From Vandammella animalimorsus (lineage in GTDB: Bacteria; Pseudomonadota; Gammaproteobacteria; Burkholderiales; Burkholderiaceae_C): a DNA stretch of 64,000 nt. The stretch lies in contig NZ_NSJF01000002.1 in NCBI RefSeq assembly GCF_002285285.1, forward strand, positions 124,001 to 188,000. Direction: 5' to 3'. Shown in pieces: positions 18,009 to 25,776 of the stretch; the first letter of the stretch is position 1; every line of letters starts with the position of its first letter. A program made the translations under genes and the position numbers. Below the pieces are notes generated by a model. The model did no database searches and was not told the origin of the DNA. It was given only the letters and a program-made list of their open reading frames with translations.

Positions 18009-18992
18009 ATGAATACAGCCATTACTCTGCAGGCTCTGGTGTTTGCCATTCGGTACGAGGCGGAAGGCATCATTAGCGTTGAGTTGCGGCCGGCCGCCCC
18101 GGATGTGGTCTTCCCTTCCTTTACACCAGGTGCGCACATCGACCTGCACTTGGGCAATGGGCTAGTGCGCAGCTACTCGTTGTGTCAGCCTGTCAGCGCG
18201 GCTGATGCCCGTCATCCGTTCTATCGCGTTGGCATATTGCGAGATCGCGGTAGCCGAGGCGGTTCTCGCTGGGTACACGAGAGCCTGCGGGTCGGCCAGA
18301 TCCTGACAATTTCTGCACCGCGCAACCATTTTGCATTGGCCGATGGTGCCCAGCACAGTGTGCTGGTTGCAGGTGGTATTGGCGTGACGCCTTTGCTGTG
18401 CATGCTGCGCCACCTTTGCGCCATGGGATGCAGTGTCGAAATGATCTATTGCGCGCGCAATCGCAACGAGGCGGCCTTTGTCGAGGAGATTGAAGGCTTG
18501 GCTTCAGCACATGGAGTGCACGTGCATTGGCACTTTGATCAGGAAGTTGGCCACCCGCCCGAGTTAGCCGAATTGCTGGAGGGCAAGGGTGGCGACACCC
18601 ACTACTATTGCTGCGGCCCGGCGCCTATGCTCGATGCTTTCGAGCGGACGTGTGAGCAACTGGGGTATCCGCATACTCATATAGAGCGCTTCGTTGCCGC
18701 TGAACTACCGCCCAATGCGCAGGATGGTGCATTCGAGGTGTACCTGGAGCGCTCTGGCAAAACCGTGCAGGTACCCGCAGGTAAAAGCTTGCTCGACACG
18801 CTATTGGATGAGGGTATCGAGTGCGAGCATTCCTGCAAGGAAGGTGTATGCGGATCCTGTGAGGTCCGGGTGCTCAACGGTGAAGTTGAGCATTTTGATG
18901 GCATTCTGACCAAGCAGGAAAAGGAGTCGAATCAGGTCATGATGATTTGCGTCTCAAGGGCCAAGTCTCCCAAGCTGATCTTGGATCTTTGA
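18009..18992 (+). CDS. Oxygenase reductase, FMN/NAD and [2Fe-2S] (phthalate dioxygenase reductase type)
   Basis: 327 residues in the order FMN-binding barrel (1-100, flavin loop VRSYSLCQP), NAD-binding domain (about 110-225, AGGIGVTPLLCML and CCGPAPMLDAF) and C-terminal plant-type ferredoxin (about 235-327). The cluster cysteines are in CEHSCKEGVCGSC, with the fourth in MMICVSRA. It passes electrons from NADH to the Rieske oxygenase encoded just upstream; the domain order is that of class IA reductases (VanB, phthalate dioxygenase reductase). It is the last gene of the island, ending ten bases before an inverted-repeat element. Confidence 0.94.
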   Translation: MNTAITLQALVFAIRYEAEGIISVELRPAAPDVVFPSFTPGAHIDLHLGNGLVRSYSLCQPVSAADARHPFYRVGILRDRGSRGGSRWVHESLRVGQILTISAPRNHFALADGAQHSVLVAGGIGVTPLLCMLRHLCAMGCSVEMIYCARNRNEAAFVEEIEGLASAHGVHVHWHFDQEVGHPPELAELLEGKGGDTHYYCCGPAPMLDAFERTCEQLGYPHTHIERFVAAELPPNAQDGAFEVYLERSGKTVQVPAGKSLLDTLLDEGIECEHSCKEGVCGSCEVRVLNGEVEHFDGILTKQEKESNQVMMICVSRAKSPKLILDL

Positions 18993-19001
18993 CTTTTTTG
19001 G

Positions 19002-19171
19002 GCTAGGGGTTGTTGAGATTGGGTTTGCGAAGCGGTTTTTCGAGGCAACGGCCGCAGAAGCAAGGCGAAAACGAGCGTAAGGTTGTATACCTTGCAAACG
19101 TTTTCAACATGGCAGCTGTGGAGTTTTGGCCGAAAACACCACCGCAACATTAAATCTCAACAACTCCTAGC
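19002..19171. repeat. 170-bp inverted-repeat (MITE-like) element at the island's right edge
   Basis: GCTAGGGGTTGTTGAGATT (19002-19020) and AATCTCAACAACTCCTAGC (19153-19171) are inverted copies with one mismatch, around about 130 bp without a gene. CTAG at 19003-19006 and 19167-19170 could be a 4-bp target duplication of the kind made by some IS5-family elements, though CTAG is its own reverse complement and may simply belong to the arms. The interior (GCAAGGCGAAAACG) resembles the interior of the repeat at 31570. It separates the convergent ends of the reductase gene and dciA. Confidence 0.75.
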
Positions 19172-19204
19172 AATTGATTGTCTCGGGGACGTAGGTGCCT
19201 CTGG

Positions 19205-19612
19205 TTATCTGCAAGCGTCCGGCGCGGGCAATTTGCTGACGCGCACGCGGATGGTTTCGATGCGGGGCATGCCTTCCTGCAAGGCTGGCCCTGGCTGGGC
19301 CAGCGCGTCGAGCAACAGCGGGCTGAGGTGGCGCAATTTGGCGGCGGCGGCCGGGTTTGGCACAATCAGGCACCATTCTTGGCCCAGCACTGGCCCCGCC
19401 TGCACGGCGGCGCGCAGCGCTGCGGGCAGATGGGGCGCAATGCATTGCAGCAGGCGGTGTGAGAGCTCGGCCTGCTGCGTCAATTGCGCCAGCAGCGGTG
19501 AGCGCTGCACCAGCGCGCCGATGTGCGTGCCAGCCGCGCGCTGGCACGCAGTCTGGGCTTCATGCCGGGGGGGCAGGGCGCGCGGCTTCGGGCGGTCGTT
19601 CTGCTCAGGCAT
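19205..19612 (-). CDS. dciA: DciA-like protein (DUF721), replicative helicase loader family
   Basis: 135 residues from the ATG at 19612 (MPEQNDRPKPRA). The central part, ALVQRSPLLAQLTQQAEL followed by LPAALRAAVQAGPVLGQEW and LRHLSPLLLDAL, follows the DUF721 pattern. DciA proteins help load the DnaB helicase in bacteria that lack DnaC. The gene is divergent from the M23 peptidase, the arrangement known in Burkholderiales. An upstream in-frame ATG at 19708 would leave no room for the divergent promoters, so 19612 is preferred. The 3' end faces the repeat at 19002. Confidence 0.75.
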   Translation of the reverse strand: MPEQNDRPKPRALPPRHEAQTACQRAAGTHIGALVQRSPLLAQLTQQAELSHRLLQCIAPHLPAALRAAVQAGPVLGQEWCLIVPNPAAAAKLRHLSPLLLDALAQPGPALQEGMPRIETIRVRVSKLPAPDACR

Positions 19613-19710
19613 GACTGCCCCCGTTTTCGTAATTTCCTCGCTCGCCGGGCAGGCGCGCCACAGCCAGGCGCTGCGGCCTGGCTTGACTTGGTTTTTGGCG
19701 GTTTGCACCC

Positions 19711-20679
19711 ATGCAATTGATTATTACCGACGCCCGTTTGCGGCGCAGCTACTGCCTGAATTTCTCACTGACTGCGCTGGCGCTGGGTTTGGCAGCGCTG
19801 TTGCTGGCCGGGGCTGCCGGTTTGTTGCTGCGGCAGCACCAGCTGCACAAGGGCAGCTGGCGCGAGCAGGCCGGCAGCATCGATCGCTTTCTTGGCGTGG
19901 CCAGCCAGGCCAGCGAGGCCTTTGCCGCCGAGCGGGCGCTGATGCGCCAGAACATCGACGACATGGCGCGCCAGTTGGGCCAGATGCAGGCCCGGTTGTT
20001 GCAGCTGCAAGGGTTGTCCGGGCGCGTGGCCGATTTGGCGGGTCTGCCCGCGCCCGAGCCGGTTGCACCGGCGGCGCTGCTGGGCGCTTTTGATGGCGGC
20101 GCGGGCGGCCCGCTGGTGGGCGAGGTGCCGCTGCAGGCTCAAGAGCTGCGTCAGCTGCTGCAGCTGCTGGATACGCGATTGACGGCGCAGGCCGACTTCC
20201 TCGCGGCCGTGGAGGCGCAGCTCTTTTCCCGCTATTTGGCCCAGCGCATGATCCCCACCCAGACGCCTGTGCCCGGGCGCGTGGTGGGTTCGGGCTTTGG
20301 CCTGCGCATCGACCCCTTCAACGGGCGCAAGGCCCAGCACATGGGGTTGGATTTCCAGGCGCCGGCGGGCACGCCGATCCTGGCCGCCGCAGGCGGCATC
20401 GTCATCACGCACGAATACCACCACGCTTATGGCAATTTGCTGGAAATTGACCACGGCAACGGCCTGGTGACCCGCTATGCGCATGCCTCCAAATTGCTGG
20501 CGCAGCGCGGCGACGTGGTGCGCCGTGGCGAGACCATCGCAGAGGTCGGCAGCACCGGGCGCTCCACCGGCGCGCACCTGCATTTCGAGGTGCTGCACAA
20601 CGGCCAGCAGCAAGACCCGCAGCGCTTTCTCAATGCCGGCCGCCGGGCCGATTGGTCTGATCTGCTGGCGCAGTTCTGA
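19711..20679 (+). CDS. M23-family metallopeptidase, membrane anchored
   Basis: 322 residues. A single transmembrane anchor at about 20-41 (ALALGLAALLLAGAAGLLL) is followed by a periplasmic alpha-helical, Gln/Leu-rich stretch (about 55-180) and a C-terminal LytM domain from about 190. The zinc ligands HMGLD (H-x3-D) and HLHFEV (H-x-H) are intact, so peptidoglycan endopeptidase activity is expected. In related genomes it lies between dciA and secA; here secA is absent and a cobalamin riboswitch follows. A palindromic repeat directly after the stop may act as terminator. Confidence 0.92.
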   Translation: MQLIITDARLRRSYCLNFSLTALALGLAALLLAGAAGLLLRQHQLHKGSWREQAGSIDRFLGVASQASEAFAAERALMRQNIDDMARQLGQMQARLLQLQGLSGRVADLAGLPAPEPVAPAALLGAFDGGAGGPLVGEVPLQAQELRQLLQLLDTRLTAQADFLAAVEAQLFSRYLAQRMIPTQTPVPGRVVGSGFGLRIDPFNGRKAQHMGLDFQAPAGTPILAAAGGIVITHEYHHAYGNLLEIDHGNGLVTRYAHASKLLAQRGDVVRRGETIAEVGSTGRSTGAHLHFEVLHNGQQQDPQRFLNAGRRADWSDLLAQF

Positions 20680-20688
20680 GGGTTGAGA

Positions 20689-20740
20689 GGACCTGCCCAA
20701 AGTCCTTGCACAGCCGGCAGCAAGGCTTTGAACAGGCCCC
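20689..20740. repeat. Palindromic repeat, short copy A (possible terminator)
   Basis: The sequence folds as CAAAGTCCTTGC paired with GCAAGGCTTTG around CAGCCG, flanked by CCTG and CAGG. The ends match the family GAGCCTGTTCAAAG/CTTTGAACAGGC seen at 21197, 31570 and 38838. It begins ten bases after the M23 peptidase stop and could end its transcript, although there is no T tract. Confidence 0.6.
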
Positions 20741-20825
20741 GAGCGCGTTTCACAGGGGTTGCGCGGCCGGGCCAAGCCGGTGCTGCGGCTATACTCGCGC
20801 CCGCCCTGCATGGCAGGGCGAACCA

Positions 20826-20975
20826 AACAGGTGCCGACGCGCGTGAGCGCGCCGGTTAAACGGGAACAGGGTGCAAAGCCCTGGCTGCCCCCGCAACGGT
20901 CAGCAAGTGACCGTGGGCAAGCCTTCTGCCTTGGCTGCGCCAAGCGCGCTTCTGGCTTGCCTGCCATTGCCTGGT
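20826..20975 (+). promoter_or_regulatory. Cobalamin (AdoCbl) riboswitch
   Basis: The order of conserved pieces is that of the B12 element: AGGTGCC near 20829, the P3-P6 region ending GGTTAAACGGGAACAGGGTGC, AAAGCCCTGGCTGCCCCCGC with the B12 box around 20884-20898, then CAACGGT and the 3' closing strand GGCTTGCCTGCC near 20954-20965. A TATACT hexamer at 20790 may be the -10 element. It heads the operon of TonB receptor, binding protein, permease and ATPase, which fits shut-off of B12 import when cobalamin is plentiful. Confidence 0.92.
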
Positions 20976-20998
20976 TTTAGAACAGGTTCTAAGAATCT

Positions 20999-21075
20999 GT
21001 GGCGGGCCTGAAAGGGCCCGCCACGGTTGCCGTGGCCCGCCGCCCTCGTCACAAGGGTGGGCGGGCCAGCCACTG
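20999..21075 (+). other. Tandem hairpins downstream of the riboswitch
   Basis: A perfect 10-bp stem, GTGGCGGGCC at 20999-21008 and GGCCCGCCAC at 21015-21024 with loop TGAAAG, is followed by a second hairpin pairing GGCCCGCC (about 21034) with GGCGGGCC (about 21060). There is no T tract, so intrinsic termination is doubtful; Rho-linked or structural control of the long leader is possible. Both stems can compete for the same GGCCCGCC strand, allowing alternative folds. Confidence 0.5.
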
Positions 21076-21196
21076 GCGCCCTGCGTGGCCGCATTCTGCG
21101 GTGTGCGAAGGCGTTGGGAAGGCCAGGCCCAGACAATGCGCCCCTGTGTGCCTGTCATGCAGCTGCGCGCTTGCAAGCCCGGATACCGGCCTGTCA

Positions 21197-21244
21197 GAGC
21201 CTGCGCAAAGTCTTGCCCGTAGGGCAGAGGTTTTGAGCAGGCTC
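21197..21244. repeat. Palindromic repeat, short copy B
   Basis: GAGCCTGC (21197-21204) pairs with GCAGGCTC (21237-21244), with further pairing of CAAA with TTTG and CTTGCCC with GGGCAGAG around GTA. The ends belong to the same family as the repeats at 20689, 31570 and 38838. It lies inside the long leader between the riboswitch and the receptor gene and would be transcribed as a hairpin. The remaining leader (21245-21464) shows no gene. Confidence 0.6.
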
Positions 21245-21464
21245 CAAGCGCCCCGCACCGCCCATGGGATGGCGTGGGGCATTGCGCCCAACCACCGTCT
21301 GCGGGGATGCAGCCGAGGCGCTCAGACAGGCCCTGCAAGGGCGATCAGCCAGAGGCGGCGACCCGTGGCGCGCGTGTATGTGCGTTCTGTGGCCCCGTGG
21401 CGATCGCGGCGGCGCCTGCAGGCGTGTGCGGCATGCGAGGCAGGCGGTTTGCTCTGGCTTTGTC

Positions 21465-23633
21465 ATGATTGATCGCACTCACACACCGTTTTCTCTTCTC
21501 TCGCTCTGGCCGACCCTAGGAGGGCGCTGCGCGCCCGCGCCCGCCCGCGCGCGTCTGCGTCTGACTGCAGCCGCTGTGCTGGGCAGCGCTTGCTGCGCAT
21601 CCTGGGCGCAGCAGACCTTGCCCACCGTCGAGGTGCAGGCCCAGCCGCCTGCCAGCGCCCTGGGCCTGGCCCAGCCGTCGGAGTCGGGCAGCCGCACGGG
21701 CCTGAACGCCCAGCAGCTGCCTGCCAGCCTGGCTTCGCAGGACGAGCAAACCTGGCGCCAGCGCGGCGACCATGCGCTGGCCGACATCGTGGCGCGCACG
21801 CCGGGCATGACGCCGCAGGGCGCGCCCGGCAATGGCGGCATGGCCTTCACCACGCGCGGCTTCAGCGGCGTCAACAGCGTGGGCGTGGCCGAGGATGGAC
21901 TGCGCCTGGGCGTGGCCTCGGGCACGGTGACTTATCCCAGCGACAGCTGGGGCTATGAGCGCATTGAGGTGCTGCGCGGCCCGGCCGCCACCGTCTATGG
22001 CGGCGGCACCGTGGGCGGCACCATCAACGCGGTGCGCAAGCAGCCCAGCCGCACGCGCGGCCACGAGCTGTTGCTGGGCGCTGGCCAGCATGGCGCGGTG
22101 CGCGCCGGCCTGGGCGCTACCGGCGCGCTGGGCGAGCAGTTCAGCTACCGCCTGGATGTGTACGGCCACCGCGCCACCGGCCAGCGCGAGCTGGGCCGCA
22201 GCAGCGGCGGCAAGTTAATGAGCACGCTGCGCTGGCAGCCCGATGCGCGCTGGCAGGTCGATTTGCTGGCCGATCTGAGTATGGACAAACCCGAGCGCTA
22301 CTTCGGCAGCCCGGTGCACGATGGGCGCATTGTTCCTGGCCTGGAGCAGCGCAACTACAACAGCGAGGACAGCATCGTGCGCTACGAGGACCGCCGCCTG
22401 CGCGCCCGTGCGCAGTGGCAGGCCCAGGACTGGCTGACGTTGCGCAACGAGCTGTACCGCTTCAGCGCGCACCGCCACTGGAAGAACATCGAGAGCTACC
22501 GCTACGAGCCGCAGACGGACACGGTGGCGCGCAGCAGTTACCTGGAAATCGGCCACGACATGGGCCAGCTGGGCAACCGCCTGGAGGCCGTTCTGGAACT
22601 GGGCGCGCACCGCGCCGTGGCCGGCTGGGAGGTCTCGCGCACCGACTTCACGCACACCAACAACGCGCCCTATGGCGGCAGCTCCACGGTGCCGGCGCGC
22701 TGGCCGCAGCACGGCTTCTGGCACAGCCCCGATCCCACGCTGCCCAAGTTCGATACCCGCACCACGGCTCACGCCTTCTACCTGGAGGACGCCTGGCAGG
22801 TGCAGCCGCGCTGGCTGGTGCTGGCCGGGCTGCGCCGCGACGTCTCGCGCTATTCGCGCCATGAGCGCGTGCGCGGCACGCCGTTTGACAAGACCCTGGG
22901 CGGCACGGCCTGGCGCCTGGGCCTGACGCACCAGCTTGGCGCCGGCACCAGCCTGTACGGCCAGTTCTCACAAGGGCACGACCCCATCACCAGCATGCTG
23001 ACGCTGAACCTGGCCAACCGCGACTTCAAGCTCAGCACGGCGCGCCAGCTGGAAGTGGGCCTGAAGCAGCAATTCGGCCAGGGCCTGGGCGAGTGGACGG
23101 CGGCAGCCTACCGCATCGAGAAGAAGGACATCATCACGCGCGATGCCGACAACCCGCGCCTGTCGGTGCAGGGCGGGCGGCAAAGCGCCAAGGGCCTGGA
23201 GCTGCAGGCCGTGCTGCGGCCGCACCCGCGTTGGCAGCTGGAGGGCAACTGGGCCTGGGTGGACGCGCGCTTTGACGAGCTGCGGGCCTCCAACGGCGAG
23301 GATCTGAGCGGCAAGCAGCCGGCCAACGTGCCGCGCCAGAACGCCAACCTGTGGAGCCACCTGCGGCTGGGCCAATGGCATGGGCAGTGGCAACTCTCGC
23401 TGGGGACGCGGTACGTGGGCGCGCGCTTTGCCAACAACACCAACACCGTGCGCACGCCCGGCCACACCGTCTGGGATGCCGCGCTGGCCTGGCAACTGCG
23501 GCCCGGCGCGACCGTGCGCCTGCAGGCGCGCAACCTGGCCGACAAGCAGTACACCAACCGCGCCATCTCCGGCTCGCAGGCCCTCCTCGGCGGCGCGCGG
23601 CGCTTTGACCTGACGGCCGAATGGATGTTTTGA
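21465..23633 (+). CDS. btuB: TonB-dependent outer-membrane receptor, probable cobalamin receptor
   Basis: 722 residues. The signal peptide ends near ASWAQ (about residue 46), a possible TonB box TLPTVEVQA follows, the plug domain occupies about 65-190 (DIVARTPGMTPQG, YERIEVLRGPAATVYGGGTVGGTIN), and the C-terminal barrel closes with the terminal Phe of FDLTAEWMF. By sequence alone it resembles siderophore receptors of the FhuE/FpvA group; cobalamin is assigned because of the upstream B12 riboswitch and the downstream importer. ATG 21465 is chosen because an upstream extension would be Arg-rich non-coding. The last 13 bases overlap the next gene, indicating coupled translation. Confidence 0.85.
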   Translation: MIDRTHTPFSLLSLWPTLGGRCAPAPARARLRLTAAAVLGSACCASWAQQTLPTVEVQAQPPASALGLAQPSESGSRTGLNAQQLPASLASQDEQTWRQRGDHALADIVARTPGMTPQGAPGNGGMAFTTRGFSGVNSVGVAEDGLRLGVASGTVTYPSDSWGYERIEVLRGPAATVYGGGTVGGTINAVRKQPSRTRGHELLLGAGQHGAVRAGLGATGALGEQFSYRLDVYGHRATGQRELGRSSGGKLMSTLRWQPDARWQVDLLADLSMDKPERYFGSPVHDGRIVPGLEQRNYNSEDSIVRYEDRRLRARAQWQAQDWLTLRNELYRFSAHRHWKNIESYRYEPQTDTVARSSYLEIGHDMGQLGNRLEAVLELGAHRAVAGWEVSRTDFTHTNNAPYGGSSTVPARWPQHGFWHSPDPTLPKFDTRTTAHAFYLEDAWQVQPRWLVLAGLRRDVSRYSRHERVRGTPFDKTLGGTAWRLGLTHQLGAGTSLYGQFSQGHDPITSMLTLNLANRDFKLSTARQLEVGLKQQFGQGLGEWTAAAYRIEKKDIITRDADNPRLSVQGGRQSAKGLELQAVLRPHPRWQLEGNWAWVDARFDELRASNGEDLSGKQPANVPRQNANLWSHLRLGQWHGQWQLSLGTRYVGARFANNTNTVRTPGHTVWDAALAWQLRPGATVRLQARNLADKQYTNRAISGSQALLGGARRFDLTAEWMF

Positions 23634-24694
23634 TATCGCCTTCGGCTGAAAAAACCAGGCCAGCCGGCGCCTGGCGCGCAGCGCGCACCCTGGCGCTGCT
23701 GGGCGCGCTGGCGCTGGCCGCATGCGGCCAGCAGCCAGACGGCGCGGCGCAGGGCCAAGCACAGGGCAAGGTGCAAGCCAGCGCCGCCCCGCTCACGGCC
23801 GTGGCGCCAGTGACCGTGCAGGTCTGCGGCCAGAGCGTGACCTACGACAAGGTGCCGCAGCGCGCGGTGACGCACGACGTCAACCTCACCGAGATGTTCC
23901 TGTTCCTCGGCCTGGGCGACCGCCTGGTGGGCTACAGCGGCCTGCGCGACAGCAAGCGCGTGGCGCCCCAGTTCCAGGCTGCGCTGGCGCAGGCGCCCAA
24001 CCTCTCGCCGCGCGGCATGAACCTGGAGCGCATCGTTGCCGCCGAGGCCGACTTCGTCTTCGGTGGCTGGAGCTACGGCTTTCGCGATGGCGGCGTCACG
24101 CCGCAGTTGCTGGCCGAGCTGGGCATTGCCAGCTACGTGCTCACCGAATCGTGCATCCGCAAGGTCGCGCGCGAGCGCGTCTCGCTGGAGGACACCTTTG
24201 CCGACATGCTCAACCTAGGGCGCATCTTCCGCATCGAGGCCCAGGCCCAGGCGCTGGTGCAGGCCCAGCGCGAGGAGCTGGCCGCCACCGTCGCCGCCGT
24301 GCAGGGCGTGGCGCAGCGCCCGCTGGTGTTCGTCTACGACAGCGGCCAGGACGTGCCGCAGACCGCCGGCCGCTACGGCATGCCCCACGCCATGATCGAG
24401 GCCGCCGGCGGGCGCAACCTGTTTGCCGACATCCCGGCCAACTGGCCCAAGGCCAACTGGGAGGACGTGGTGCAGCGCAACCCGGACTGGATCGTCGTCA
24501 TCGACTACGACCAGCCCGACGCCCAGGGCAAGATCGACTTTCTGCTGGCCAAGCCCGAGCTGCAGCACGTCACGGCCATCCGCCACAAACGCTTCATCGT
24601 GCTCGACTACGCCGAGGCCACGCCCGGGCCGCGCAACGTCGCGCGCGTGCGCACCCTGGCCCAGGCGCTGCACCCGCAGCGGTTTGGGCCTTGA
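23621..24694 (+). CDS. btuF: Periplasmic cobalamin-type ABC substrate-binding lipoprotein
   Basis: 357 residues of the BtuF/FepB/FhuD class III binding proteins. The N-terminus has a lipobox (LALAAC), so the protein is anchored to a membrane. The two lobes are joined by a long helix near EAQAQALVQAQREELA; ligand-lobe signatures include VTHDVNLTEMFLFLGLGD, LERIVAAEADFVFGG and WEDVVQRNPDWIVVIDYD. It overlaps the receptor gene by 13 bases and the permease gene by one base. Riboswitch and neighbours indicate cobalamin or cobamide as ligand; a ferric siderophore is the alternative. Confidence 0.85.
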   Translation: MDVLISPSAEKTRPAGAWRAARTLALLGALALAACGQQPDGAAQGQAQGKVQASAAPLTAVAPVTVQVCGQSVTYDKVPQRAVTHDVNLTEMFLFLGLGDRLVGYSGLRDSKRVAPQFQAALAQAPNLSPRGMNLERIVAAEADFVFGGWSYGFRDGGVTPQLLAELGIASYVLTESCIRKVARERVSLEDTFADMLNLGRIFRIEAQAQALVQAQREELAATVAAVQGVAQRPLVFVYDSGQDVPQTAGRYGMPHAMIEAAGGRNLFADIPANWPKANWEDVVQRNPDWIVVIDYDQPDAQGKIDFLLAKPELQHVTAIRHKRFIVLDYAEATPGPRNVARVRTLAQALHPQRFGP

Positions 24695-25776
24695 TGGCCA
24701 TGGTTCTGCATCGCCTGCGCCCCCGCGCCTGGAGCCGCTGGCTGCTGTTGCTGGCCGCGCTGCTGCCCGTCTCGCTGACGCTGGCCGTCACGCTCGGCCC
24801 GGTGCCCATTGCCGCGCCCGATGCCTGGGCCATCGCCGCGCACGAAATCGGCCGCGCGCTGGGCCTTCAGCTGCCGCGCGGCGCCTGGAGCGAGGCGCAG
24901 CGCCAAATCGTCTGGCAGCTGCGCATGCCGCGCGTGCTGCTGGCCGGCGTGGTCGGCGCCGGTCTGGCCGTGGTCGGCGTGAGCATGCAGGCCATGGTGC
25001 GCAACCCGCTGGCCGACCCTTATCTGCTGGGCGTGTCCTCGGGCGCTTCGCTGGGCGCAGTTGGCGTGCTGGCGCTGGGCCTGCTGGGCGCGGCCGGCGG
25101 CCTGGCACTGCCGCTGGGCGCCTTTGGCGGCGCGCTGGCCGCCTGCGTGGCCGTGTACGCGCTGGCCCATGCCCAAGGGCGGCTCTCGGCCACGCGGCTG
25201 GTGCTCGGCGGCGTGGCCATCGGCTACTGCCTGGCTGGCCTGAGCAGCCTGATCGTGCTGACTTCCGACCAGCGCGACCTGGCCGGCGCCGTCATGGCCT
25301 GGACGCTGGGCAGCCTGGCGGGCACGCAATGGCACGAGCTGGGCCTGCCCAGCCTGGTGCTGCTGCTGGGCACGCTGTGGCTGGCGCTGCAGGCCAAGGC
25401 CTTGAACGCCTTGCTCACCGGCGACGAAACCGCAGCCACGCTGGGCATCGACACCACGGCGCTGCGGCGCCGGCTGTTCGTGGCCGTCTCGCTGCTGACA
25501 GGCGTGATGGTGGCCGTCAGCGGCCCGATCGGCTTCGTCGGCCTGGTCGTGCCGCACATCACGCGCATGCTCGTGGGCGCCGAGCACCGCCGCGTGTTGC
25601 CCGTGGCGGCGCTGCTGGGCGCGCTGTTTCTCATCTGGGTCGATGCCTTTGCGCGCCTGGCCTTTGCGCCCACCGAAGTGCCCGCTGGCGTCATCACCGC
25701 GTTGCTGGGCGGGCCCTTCTTCGTCTGGATGCTGCAGCGCGATGGCCGCCGCGCACAGGGGGCGCCATGGAGCTGA
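24694..25776 (+). CDS. btuC: FecCD-family ABC permease, cobalamin importer
   Basis: 360 residues, strongly hydrophobic with about ten membrane spans. Family marks are RMPRVLLAGVVGAGLAVVG, MQAMVRNPLADPYLLGVSSG, LLTGDETAATLGID (coupling loop) and GPIGFVGLVVPHITRMLVG. Such permeases work as dimers with two BtuD subunits. The start codon shares one base with the upstream stop (TGATG), and the end overlaps the ATPase gene by ten bases, as expected for a tightly coupled importer operon. Confidence 0.93.
   Translation: MAMVLHRLRPRAWSRWLLLLAALLPVSLTLAVTLGPVPIAAPDAWAIAAHEIGRALGLQLPRGAWSEAQRQIVWQLRMPRVLLAGVVGAGLAVVGVSMQAMVRNPLADPYLLGVSSGASLGAVGVLALGLLGAAGGLALPLGAFGGALAACVAVYALAHAQGRLSATRLVLGGVAIGYCLAGLSSLIVLTSDQRDLAGAVMAWTLGSLAGTQWHELGLPSLVLLLGTLWLALQAKALNALLTGDETAATLGIDTTALRRRLFVAVSLLTGVMVAVSGPIGFVGLVVPHITRMLVGAEHRRVLPVAALLGALFLIWVDAFARLAFAPTEVPAGVITALLGGPFFVWMLQRDGRRAQGAPWS

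Noticed and set aside
21465-23633. Assignment of the TonB receptor as a siderophore receptor.
   Set aside because: Sequence resembles siderophore receptors, but the upstream cobalamin riboswitch and the coupled B12-type importer outweigh it; left as an alternative.
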